Part shown: positions 8,452 through 15,365 of the stretch, one piece after another
Position numbering within the stretch: position 1 is the first letter of the stretch
Layout: every line of letters starts with the position of its first letter
Virus record (IMG/VR): IMGVR_UViG_3300009548_000027
Coordinates: 1 to 25,759 of that record
Source: a virus
DNA: 25,759 nucleotides
Direction: 5' to 3' (one strand)
Made by a program: the position numbers and the translations under genes
The notes under the pieces: generated by a model
Databases searched by the model: none
What the model was told of the DNA's origin: nothing
The model's input: only the letters and a program-made list of their open reading frames with translations

Positions 8452-10194
8452 TCAGGCCGCCAACTCCAACTCAAGGTATGCATCCGCGATTCGCAGCGGA
8501 ACCGGGTCGGTCCAAATTACTTCCCACACTCGTTTGCGTCCTCTGCCGAGCATCCGCTTGATGACTCGCTTGTTGTACTTCCCGATGTCTCCCAAACTCA
8601 ACGTGTAGGTATTCGACCAAGTTTTTCCGGCGTCGTTTGACCAGCGCAGCATGAGTTCGGCTGGCCGCGCGTTGCCATCGCCATCGATCAGCGGCGGCTT
8701 GCCATAAACTGCGGTCCACATGGCAATGTCCGCCGCCGAAACTCCAAGGCCAACTTCGGCGTCGATTTCCAGTTGCTTGAAGTACACCCACTTGTTGTCT
8801 TTGGCGGTAGTCGGCGAGCGGCGATAGCCGCGAATCATGTTGCCGAAGTCGGTGCAGAACTGAGAGGACAACTGGTACACCGTGCCCGACGCCCAGTCCC
8901 CGACTAAGTGAATCCCAAAATTTAAGGTGTGGCAGACCGCCCGGTCCATCAAGTACGTGCCGTTGATTGCCTGCCAGAAGCCGCGCTTGTGCCAGTAGCT
9001 GGTCAAAATGTCGTAGGCCCAGCTCGCGCCCGCCGACGGGAAATCGAAGATGATGAAGGTGTGGCCGTACTCCTGATAGGTCCAGGCAACGGCGTCGGAA
9101 GTCTTTGCGTAGGTTTGCCACGCCAGTTCGACGGCATGAGTCGAAATTCTTTGGCCGCCGAAACTGCCACTCGAAAGCATGGCGACGAGCGATCCACGTT
9201 CGTCTTGAGAGAGCCAGGCCACCGCGTTTTCGGCAACCTGGGCAATCGCATAGGTGGCGCAAGAGCCGGTTTCAAAGAATGCGCCGGAAATGGGAATGAA
9301 AACCGGGAAGCCCGCCCCGCCGTTGTAGTACCACACCGTCTTTTTCGCCGACGAGAACTGAATGGTGCGGGCGTTCACTTTCATGCTGACGATGTTGTCG
9401 GGGAAGTAAGAAAGGGTGGCGATGTTCAGTCCGTTCCACACGGTTGCATCTTCCAAGTTCGATTGCTGAAAGGTGTGGGAGTTCTGAATGGTCGCGATCA
9501 CGTAGCCGTCGCAGAAATCGATTTGCGCAATCGGCCCGTTGAACTGCGACATGACCACCGGGTAGAGGACGTTATTCCCCACCGCCGAAATATCCACTTG
9601 GAAATTGCCGTCACCCGATCCGGTCGAAACCGCGGTAGCGATGCCGGCGGAAACGACGTTTCCCGAGCCTGGCGTGAAGGCGAAAGTCGCAACCGCGCCG
9701 CCGACGCCGATGGTCAGCACTTCATAAGTCGAGCCGGTGCCATCGATCAGGCCGAGATCTCCCGGCGCGTAGCCTAAGCCCGCCGCGCCCGCGTGGATGT
9801 TCATGGCGGTGATCGCGCCCTGGAAGGTCAGCACGAAGAGATTCCCATTATTCAGGATGACAAGCTGCGATTCGTTCGCCGTCATCATGGTCGGAGTCAC
9901 TGGGGCGCCACCGAGCGAGCCGTAGTTGGCGATCACGGCGCCCGACGCCGAGAGTTCGTAGAGATTCGAGCAGGCGGCGAAGGTTCTGCCGTTGACGCTG
10001 AAGAGCCCGGGCACGGAGGTTTCCCCGGCGAGCTGGGCGAAGACTCTCCGGCCAGGCGTGTGCAGTAAGGCAATCGGAGTTTTCGCGCCGGAGGAGCCCG
10101 ACTGCTCGCAGTATGCGTTCATGCAATCTTCATCGTCGATGTTCGGCGATTGCGATGTGTAAGTGGGACCGCAGAAGCCCCAGTTGCCAGGCAT
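8452..10194 (-). CDS. Tail hub / packaged-DNA stabilisation protein, P22 gp10-like
   Basis: 580 aa against 472 in P22 gp10. In P22 this protein forms a hexameric hub below the portal-gp4 ring and holds the tailspikes and needle. Family features are: GLFSVNGRTFAACSNLYEL (63-81) followed by the N-x-x-Q-L-V-I-L strand; a central beta-propeller-like region with VWYYNGGAGFPVF; and a C-terminal block with LRWSNDAGKTWSN, a G-K-Y-N-K-R turn and VWEVIWTDPVPLRI. An extra 70-residue module is inserted at about 135-206 (GLGYAPGD...TGSGDGNFQV), a small beta domain seen in many tail proteins, which explains the length. The start lies 14 bases from the divergent plus-strand gene at 10209. Confidence 0.85.
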   Translation of the reverse strand: MPGNWGFCGPTYTSQSPNIDDEDCMNAYCEQSGSSGAKTPIALLHTPGRRVFAQLAGETSVPGLFSVNGRTFAACSNLYELSASGAVIANYGSLGGAPVTPTMMTANESQLVILNNGNLFVLTFQGAITAMNIHAGAAGLGYAPGDLGLIDGTGSTYEVLTIGVGGAVATFAFTPGSGNVVSAGIATAVSTGSGDGNFQVDISAVGNNVLYPVVMSQFNGPIAQIDFCDGYVIATIQNSHTFQQSNLEDATVWNGLNIATLSYFPDNIVSMKVNARTIQFSSAKKTVWYYNGGAGFPVFIPISGAFFETGSCATYAIAQVAENAVAWLSQDERGSLVAMLSSGSFGGQRISTHAVELAWQTYAKTSDAVAWTYQEYGHTFIIFDFPSAGASWAYDILTSYWHKRGFWQAINGTYLMDRAVCHTLNFGIHLVGDWASGTVYQLSSQFCTDFGNMIRGYRRSPTTAKDNKWVYFKQLEIDAEVGLGVSAADIAMWTAVYGKPPLIDGDGNARPAELMLRWSNDAGKTWSNTYTLSLGDIGKYNKRVIKRMLGRGRKRVWEVIWTDPVPLRIADAYLELELAA

Positions 10195-10196
10195 AC

Positions 10197-10202
10197 TATA
10201 AT
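10197..10202 (+). promoter_or_regulatory. -10 box (TATAAT) of a probable leaderless promoter
   Basis: A consensus TATAAT ends 6 bases before the ATG at 10209, so transcription would start at or next to the A of the start codon. No Shine-Dalgarno site precedes the ATG, which fits leaderless translation. The -35 region at 17-base spacing (GAAGCC) is weak. Confidence 0.5.
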
Positions 10203-10208
10203 GGCCTC

Positions 10209-10610
10209 ATGAAAATCTGGAACCAATGGAAACCGGCGGCCACTCTTTGGGGAATTAACATGTTGGGAATTTTCCGAACCGAACATTCCTACGGTTTTTG
10301 TTTACTTGGATTCGTTTTTGAATGGATGCGCCCGGATTACGCAAATAAGGATTTCCCTATGTTTGAACCGAAAACGCCGCCACCCCCGCCCAAGTGCGAT
10401 TGGGTTTTTGTTTTAGAAATGAATGGACCCTCGGCACTACAGGAACGAGTCGTTACCGAGCTCAGCGAAGAAGATTTACGACTGAACTCTCAAGAATTTC
10501 TCGATAAATTTGGGCCGCCGATGATCCGGCGATTGCAAGCGCAACTGTATACACAACGGATGAAAGCTACTGCGGACGCCCGCCCGGATAGTTTCCATAC
10601 GCCCAATTGA
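10209..10610 (+). CDS. Unknown 133-aa protein, counter-oriented moron candidate
   Basis: I do not recognise this protein. It is the only plausible gene in the 372-base gap between the gp4- and gp10-like genes, and lies on the opposite strand. The N-terminal 40 residues are aromatic and hydrophobic (NQWKPAATLWGINMLGIF and GFCLLGFVFEWM), followed by a Pro-rich linker (TPPPPP) and a charged helical C-terminal half (VVTELSEEDLRLNSQEFL). Its base composition is more AT-rich than its neighbours, which hints at separate origin. A consensus -10 box ends 6 bases before the ATG and no ribosome site is present. Its 3' end overlaps the convergent gp4-like gene by 44 bases. An in-frame upstream ATG at 10113 would run inside the gp10 start and is less likely. 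Confidence 0.6.
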   Translation: MKIWNQWKPAATLWGINMLGIFRTEHSYGFCLLGFVFEWMRPDYANKDFPMFEPKTPPPPPKCDWVFVLEMNGPSALQERVVTELSEEDLRLNSQEFLDKFGPPMIRRLQAQLYTQRMKATADARPDSFHTPN

Positions 10611-11397
10611 AATCCTGCTTCTGCCCGCTCGGCTTCGCTTGCGGCATTCCAAAATCCTGCGTATTCATGCGCGGACTTTTCGCGTTGTTGCCAAACACCG
10701 CTGCCCGCGCCTGCAACGCCTTCGCATTGAGCGCCGGATTTTCCGGGCGGTTGGAGCCGGGAAGAATGTCCTCGGCCAAGGTGAGCATTAAGGCATTGCG
10801 GTATCCCGGCGGCAACGTCCCCGGCCCCCCCGGCCCACCCAAGGGATCTTGGATGGAGACGAATTGCGAGACCGTCTGCCAAAACTGCAACCGCACCTGC
10901 CGCGCGATGTTGCACACCGGCCAAAAATAGAGCGATCCGTCGGGATTCGTGGGGTCGTAGTAAAGATCGGTGGGAACGTTCGTTTGAATGTTTTTGACTT
11001 GCTGCGCCGCCCACCATTGCCGGTCGCGAATATTGATCGGCAGATCGACCAAACTGGGCGACGCCGTATTTTGCAAAAGCAACGCCGCCGATTCGACGCG
11101 CACCGGGCGCGGCTGGCCGTTGGTCGAAAACGTCGCTAGGCCGCTCGGCCCGATGGTATGCGGACTCAAATTCGGCACCAAGTCGTAGACGTTGAAGGCG
11201 TACGACCACACGTAGGCTTGCTTGGCCTGCCAGGTGTCCACCAGGTTGTTGAATTTGCGGAAGGCCCACTGCGCTTCGTCGGGGCCGGGGTTTTCTCCGG
11301 GCGCGACCGCGCCGATCTCGATCAAGGCATCGCGAACGATGTCGTAGACCTTGTAGGTCAACGGAGCCGGAGGATTCACTGGTGGAGAGATGGGCAT
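10567..11397 (-). CDS. Head-tail adaptor, P22 gp4-like tail accessory factor
   Basis: 276 aa. The N-terminal half matches the gp4-type adaptor pattern: VRDALIEIGAVAPGENPG, then a helix with FRKFNNLVDTW, the HTIGPSG turn, RPVRVESAALL, and LPINIRDRQWWA. Next come LYYDPTNPDGSLYFWPV and a beta strand, then LPPGYRNALMLTLAEDI. The C-terminus is Pro/Gly/Gln-rich. In P22, gp4 binds the portal after packaging, closes the channel and provides the platform for gp10; the gp10-like gene is the next late gene. P22 gp4 is 166 aa, so this is a longer form seen in many podovirus-like phages. It starts 8 bases after the preceding gene. Confidence 0.82.
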   Translation of the reverse strand: MPISPPVNPPAPLTYKVYDIVRDALIEIGAVAPGENPGPDEAQWAFRKFNNLVDTWQAKQAYVWSYAFNVYDLVPNLSPHTIGPSGLATFSTNGQPRPVRVESAALLLQNTASPSLVDLPINIRDRQWWAAQQVKNIQTNVPTDLYYDPTNPDGSLYFWPVCNIARQVRLQFWQTVSQFVSIQDPLGGPGGPGTLPPGYRNALMLTLAEDILPGSNRPENPALNAKALQARAAVFGNNAKSPRMNTQDFGMPQAKPSGQKQDFNWAYGNYPGGRPQ

Positions 11398-11405
11398 GGG
11401 GTTAG

Positions 11406-11897
11406 TTAACCTGCATCCACTTCGTCGAGCGCGGCCAATTCTTCCGCCGACATCTGCTCTTCGCGCTTCGGTTCCGCGCCGACGGGAGCCGCTATGCCCG
11501 CCCGGTTGACTTTCGAGTAATCGTGGCCCGGCGAAGGCTTTAATTTGAATTCCCGCTTGAGCGCCGCTTTTTCTTCTTTCTGATTGTTTACCTGTAACAC
11601 GCGCCCGGTCTCATGGTGATAGAGCATTTTCGGATATTCATTCTGCGGATCGTGCGGATTGTAGTTGCGGCGCGGCGGATTGTTAATGTCGGTGATTTCC
11701 ACCGTGGGCTTATCGACGGTGAAACTGTTGCGAGTGGGAGTGACGGTGGACATAGGTTCCTCGGAAAAGTTTTCGAGACTGGATTGTTGTTCTAGAAGCT
11801 GCGCGCGAGTGGCGGCGTCGCGCGGCACACCTTCCAAATCAAAGGCGAGCGGCCAGCGCTCGCGGCGCGGTTTCGCGGTCGATTCATTGAGCGGCAT
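11406..11897 (-). CDS. Hypothetical protein, possible dual start
   Basis: 163 aa from the ATG at 11897, not recognised. It is hydrophilic and probably partly disordered, with charged blocks (NNQKEEKAALKREFKLKPSPG) and an acidic C-terminus (MSAEELAALDEVDAG). The ATG at 11897 has no ribosome site and directly follows the T-run of a terminator. An in-frame ATG at 11753 has a strong site (CGAGGAACCT), giving a 115-aa protein starting MSTVTPTRNSFTVDKP, so the shorter form may be the main product. It lies between the coat region and the gp4-like adaptor, where completion or decoration proteins are found, but I see no family match. Confidence 0.62.
   Translation of the reverse strand: MPLNESTAKPRRERWPLAFDLEGVPRDAATRAQLLEQQSSLENFSEEPMSTVTPTRNSFTVDKPTVEITDINNPPRRNYNPHDPQNEYPKMLYHHETGRVLQVNNQKEEKAALKREFKLKPSPGHDYSKVNRAGIAAPVGAEPKREEQMSAEELAALDEVDAG
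11754..11762 (-). promoter_or_regulatory. Internal Shine-Dalgarno site supporting a start at 11753
   Basis: On the minus strand GAGGAACCT directly precedes the ATG at 11753. The same GAGGAACCTATG string occurs at the start of the plus-strand gene at 3151. It argues that translation can begin at codon 49 of the 11406-11897 frame. Confidence 0.45.
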
Positions 11898-11899
11898 CT

Positions 11900-11937
11900 A
11901 AAAAAACGGGAGCCGGGCCAAGTTCGACCGGGCTCCC
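11900..11937 (-). terminator. Rho-independent terminator after the coat-linked secreted gene
   Basis: Read on the minus strand, GGGAGCC pairs with GGCTCCC with two further G-C pairs after one mismatch, a 10-base loop, and a run of seven T directly after the stem. It begins 8 bases after the stop of the gene ending at 11946. Its T-run touches the next ATG at 11897. It should cut late transcription downstream of the coat gene unless read through or antiterminated. Confidence 0.78.
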
Positions 11938-11945
11938 ATCTCCAC

Positions 11946-12893
11946 TCAATAAAATGCAGCGTACGGCCCTTGCCCCGTGGTATAGGCGACGGAGGGCGTA
12001 ATCGTCGATGGAATGGTACCGAACGTCTGTCCCGTGTAAATCTGGGTCAGAAGTCCCGCATTGCCGTCGGCGGTGACGATCAAGTTCAGGGTGTCGGAAC
12101 TGTTCGACGCCTGCGAACACGCCCAGTACCGCGCCGGTCCCACGGCAAAATATTTTGCCGTGAAAGCATAGGGCGCGTACTGGCTTTCGTTGCCGGACGA
12201 CGTCGCGGTGCTGGCACTATGGGCCAACAAATTCCCCGACGCATCGTAAAGAATGGCGTTGCGATTGCCATTGCCCGCCACCGTACCTTGCAAAAGCTCC
12301 AGCCCGGTCAACAGTTTGTTGAAGGGCAAATCGGCTTCCACGCAGTACATGCTGGTGTTGGTGGTGGCCGTCGAAGTCCCGACCCCGGTCAGCACACTGC
12401 CCCCCGGCGAAGGCGCGAAAACCACCGTCGGAGAAAGCGGCGCGTTGACGCCGTTGACCCACACGCCACCCAAACAATCCGAAATTACCGAATTGTCGAT
12501 GTCGATATAGGGCAACACGCTCGACTGCGTGCGAGTGCAACTTCCATTGGGGTATCCCACGGGATTCTGAAAATAAAAATACGAGGGGGGCCCATACCAA
12601 ACCACGGCGCCGTTGGCGTGCGTGCTGACCCGCGACGTGGGCTGGCCGCGCGTCACGGAAACTGTAGTGGAAGTCACGGCATTCACAAAGTCCGCTTCGC
12701 CGTCGATATAGAGCATCGTGCTGTTGGCGGTGATGCCCGAAGTCGATGCCAGACGAAAAACATTCGATTGCGAGTTGGTGGACGTGATGGCCGCCGTAAG
12801 CGTGGTGAAAGGGATGATGGTTTGCCCGAAGGACAGGGACGCCACAAGGAGCAAACCGCAGAGAATCAGTGAAAGTTTCAGAGTGTTTTTCAT
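11946..12893 (-). CDS. Exported structural-like protein encoded next to the coat gene
   Basis: 315 aa from the ATG at 12893, chosen because GGAGA lies 8 bases upstream and the signal peptide begins there; an in-frame ATG at 12917 lies inside a palindrome. Residues 1-24 form a clear signal peptide (MKNTLK, core LSLILCGLLLVASL, SFGQ). Residues 25-105 carry a module common in phage structural proteins: FTTLTAAITSTNSQ, MLYIDGEADFV, VSVTRGQPTSRVSTHANGA. The rest is a Ser/Thr/Gly-rich beta region with several Cys (SCTRTQ, SDCLGG, YCVEADLPF, YWACSQ) that could form disulfides after export. It directly follows the coat gene, a usual place for capsid decoration proteins. The signal peptide conflicts with simple virion assembly in the cytoplasm. 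Confidence 0.75.
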   Translation of the reverse strand: MKNTLKLSLILCGLLLVASLSFGQTIIPFTTLTAAITSTNSQSNVFRLASTSGITANSTMLYIDGEADFVNAVTSTTVSVTRGQPTSRVSTHANGAVVWYGPPSYFYFQNPVGYPNGSCTRTQSSVLPYIDIDNSVISDCLGGVWVNGVNAPLSPTVVFAPSPGGSVLTGVGTSTATTNTSMYCVEADLPFNKLLTGLELLQGTVAGNGNRNAILYDASGNLLAHSASTATSSGNESQYAPYAFTAKYFAVGPARYWACSQASNSSDTLNLIVTADGNAGLLTQIYTGQTFGTIPSTITPSVAYTTGQGPYAAFY

Positions 12894-12909
12894 GATGGTG
12901 TCTCCGGGA

Positions 12910-12927
12910 TATCTCAAAATTGAGATA
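12910..12927. promoter_or_regulatory. 18-bp perfect palindrome between coat and secreted genes (operator candidate)
   Basis: TATCTCAA and TTGAGATA form a perfect 8-base inverted repeat around two bases. It lies in the 51-base space between the coat stop and the start at 12893. The 2-base loop is too tight for a good RNA hairpin, and no T-run follows, so a protein-binding site fits better than a terminator. Confidence 0.45.
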
Positions 12928-12944
12928 CTAAGCCGGAATCTCCT

Positions 12945-14207
12945 TTAAGCTCCCAGCAACCCTACAACGGCGTTGTCCTGATACAGGTTGCCGAATCCGC
13001 CCACGGTATCGAAGCGGTTGATCTGCAATGAGCGGTAAGCATCCCATGCCTTGACGAAGCGCACCGGAATGCCCGTTTCCTTGTCTTCCGCCTGGGAACG
13101 GGCTTCCACGGCCTTCGGCAAGTAGAAACGCATACCGACAATGGCGAAAGCGAACGGCGTAAGAGCCAAACCTACCGTCCCAATTGCGCCGTTGGGATTG
13201 GCCGTACCGGGCCAAAGCGTGAGGGCCGCGCCGTTCACCGGCAAAGCGTCCACGTTTTGGTATTGGCTGTGTCCATCGGAACTGTTGGCATCCGGCCCAT
13301 AAATCGCGGGCAGGATAGTGATGGTGTCGGCCCCGCCGGTCAACGTGAAGTCCTGCGTCACGGTGAACGTCTGCGGAGTGAGAGGGCCGGGAGGACGCCG
13401 GGAACGCGGGTTGACGAAATTCACGTTGGCGATAGAAAACTTGTCGCCCTGTTTGAGAGTGTCGCCATTGGTACCAGTGACGATCAATGAAGTTCCGCTT
13501 TGTCCGGCTCCGGTGACGGTGACCGCATTCTGCCAGGTTCCGGCGGTGTGAGAGTAGAGGTTCTGCTCTTCAAACACGTCGAACGTTTTCAGTTTTCCCA
13601 TCGACCCTTCCTTGAAGGCTTCCGTGATCGCATCCGAAGGCTGGAAGAGTGAAGTCACGGGAGTATTGATGGAATTAGTCTGCATGGAAGACGAAATCAG
13701 GGCCGCGCGTTTCTTCGACAGGTACGAACCGGCCTTTTGCAGCAAGCGGGCGCGCGCCTGGTCGAGAAACACGATGGACGTTGGATCGGTACCGAGCGAA
13801 CCGACGATCTGGCTGCAATTGTTCTTAGCGAACAAGGCGGCCCGAGAGTCCCATTCGTTCGCCAACTGCACACCGGCTGGAGCTAGGTACTGTTCGCGAA
13901 TTTCCTCTTCCGAGCGTTCGGCTTTGACGGCCGCTTCGTAATCGTCCCACTGGAAGTCGATGCCGAAAGGCTCGTCCAGGGAAATCGTGGTCGAAATGCG
14001 ATTGATGCCTTGCGGGTTGTATCCGAGTGCGTTGCGGATGGTGAACTGTTGCGGAAATTTGACTTGGATCGTGGTACCGACCGTCCACGCCTTTTGGTAG
14101 TCTTTTTCCCAATCGTGATTGAAATATTCGGCAATCTTCAAGGCGTTCTTGAGATTGCGTAACACCTCCATGGAAATCCATGAAGTGTTTAGAAATAAGT
14201 TGGCCAC
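12945..14207 (-). CDS. Major capsid (coat) protein, P22 gp5-like
   Basis: 420 aa against 430 in P22 gp5. It starts at a GTG three bases after the scaffold stop, with AAAGGA upstream. The N-terminus has the P22-type pattern: MANLFLNTSWISMEVLRNLK, then NHDWEKDYQKAWTVGTTIQVKFP, FTIRNALGY, and the ISLDEPFGIDFQWDDYE strand. REQYLAPAGVQLANEWDSRA follows, corresponding to the long helix of the HK97 fold. Residues 215-330 form a beta-rich stretch (VTGAGQSGTSLIVTG, GDKFSIANVNFVNP) where P22 coat carries its inserted domain. The C-terminus ends RSLQINRFDTVGGFGNLYQ. It forms the icosahedral shell with the scaffold encoded just upstream. Confidence 0.92.
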   Translation of the reverse strand: MANLFLNTSWISMEVLRNLKNALKIAEYFNHDWEKDYQKAWTVGTTIQVKFPQQFTIRNALGYNPQGINRISTTISLDEPFGIDFQWDDYEAAVKAERSEEEIREQYLAPAGVQLANEWDSRAALFAKNNCSQIVGSLGTDPTSIVFLDQARARLLQKAGSYLSKKRAALISSSMQTNSINTPVTSLFQPSDAITEAFKEGSMGKLKTFDVFEEQNLYSHTAGTWQNAVTVTGAGQSGTSLIVTGTNGDTLKQGDKFSIANVNFVNPRSRRPPGPLTPQTFTVTQDFTLTGGADTITILPAIYGPDANSSDGHSQYQNVDALPVNGAALTLWPGTANPNGAIGTVGLALTPFAFAIVGMRFYLPKAVEARSQAEDKETGIPVRFVKAWDAYRSLQINRFDTVGGFGNLYQDNAVVGLLGA

Positions 14208-14210
14208 GGG

Positions 14211-15320
14211 TTATTTTCCTTTGAGGCGCGCGAGTTGCCTTGCGTTTTCCACCCGCATATAGGTCTCGGTGTCGCCGTCTTCTATGGCTTGAGCCACCGT
14301 ATCTTTCGATACCGCACCGGTCCCGGAGAGCTGGTGCGGAGGGCGGGAAGCCTGGGTGACGGGTTTTGCAGAAGAAGAAACGGAAGCGCCCGAGGAAGCG
14401 CCCAGCGTATGGGCAATCACGGCAAGACGCGACACTTGCTCGATAGGATTGAGCAAATAATTTTGGCGCGCGTCGCGCGCGAAAATTTCGCGGATAGCCG
14501 GATCGCCGATATTTTTGGCGACGTGATACAGCACTTCGTGGCCTTTCGGCGAATTCAAAATAAAGCCGTCAATGGGCGACTTCGCGGCGAAGAAAAGCAC
14601 ATCTTGCCCGTGTTCGTCTTTTTCGGCGATGGCCGAATTGACCACTTCGTCGTAATCGGGAAAAGATTTGCGCACCTGCGCGATTCTTTCATTGACCACT
14701 TGCTGAATTTGCCGGTCGGCCTGCGATTGCTGCTGTTCACGCTGGGCTGCGACCAGCGATTCCTGCGCACGACGCGCCCCCTCTTCCAACAGCCATTGGT
14801 CCCGCGCCTCTTCATAGTCGGCGTAGGACTTGTATTTCGGTTGGTTGGTTTTGGGGTCGACGTCGTCGATCTTCGGTTTGGCTACGGTTTTCGGCTTCGG
14901 TTCCGTTGCGGGTGGCGAGACCCGCTCACTTTCACGCTGCGGTTGCTCGGTTTGCCGGATCGAAGTCTGCCGCGCCAATTTTTCGCGCAGTTCGCGGTTT
15001 TCTCGGGTGATTTTCTGCCAGCGGCTTTCGCTGGAGGCAGGCGTTTTCTTCTGCGGTTTGGCGGGTTCCGAGCCCGCGGCGGTTTCGGATTCACCGGGCG
15101 CGGCCGACTCGCCCTCTTTCACTGGCGGAACTTCCGGTTCTTGCGGTTTTTCTTTGATTTTCGCCGATTTTCGCCGATTTTCCTCGCGAATCTGGCGGGG
15201 ATCCGGCGTGGAAGCGGAAGGCATCTCCCCCGTCAGACGATACTTTTCGTCCGTGGGAAGAAAATTCGACTGCGATTCGGAAACGGCCGGGGTTTCCTCG
15301 GTAACGGCTGGATAAGGCAT
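14211..15320 (-). CDS. Capsid assembly scaffolding protein
   Basis: 369 aa, between portal and coat genes as in P22 (gp8, 303 aa). It is highly charged and low in aromatics, as scaffolds are. The N-terminal 120 residues are Pro/Glu/Lys-rich and probably disordered; residues 125-235 are long polar helices with Gln and Arg (REQQQSQADRQIQQVVNER). A compact middle (IDGFILNSPKGHEVLYHVAKN, 245-275) resembles a block found in other phage scaffolds. The C-terminus is a short basic helix (YMRVENARQLARLKGK), like the coat-binding end of P22 scaffold. AAGGAC lies upstream of the ATG. Confidence 0.82.
   Translation of the reverse strand: MPYPAVTEETPAVSESQSNFLPTDEKYRLTGEMPSASTPDPRQIREENRRKSAKIKEKPQEPEVPPVKEGESAAPGESETAAGSEPAKPQKKTPASSESRWQKITRENRELREKLARQTSIRQTEQPQRESERVSPPATEPKPKTVAKPKIDDVDPKTNQPKYKSYADYEEARDQWLLEEGARRAQESLVAAQREQQQSQADRQIQQVVNERIAQVRKSFPDYDEVVNSAIAEKDEHGQDVLFFAAKSPIDGFILNSPKGHEVLYHVAKNIGDPAIREIFARDARQNYLLNPIEQVSRLAVIAHTLGASSGASVSSSAKPVTQASRPPHQLSGTGAVSKDTVAQAIEDGDTETYMRVENARQLARLKGK
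15156..15182 (-). repeat. Short 10-bp tandem repeat inside scaffold gene
   Basis: GATTTTCGCC occurs twice in tandem, followed by a third copy that keeps only its first seven bases. It encodes part of a Lys/Arg-rich segment of the scaffold N-terminus. The 10-bp unit is not a multiple of three, so a copy change would shift the frame. Confidence 0.5.
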
Positions 15321-15365
15321 GAGATTGTCCTTGTTTTTTTTGCGCTTAACGCCGCGCGGGCGAAA

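Noticed and set aside
10490-11269. 259-codon minus-strand frame over the gp4-like gene
   Set aside because: It is the same strand in another frame; the gp4-like frame has the family motifs.
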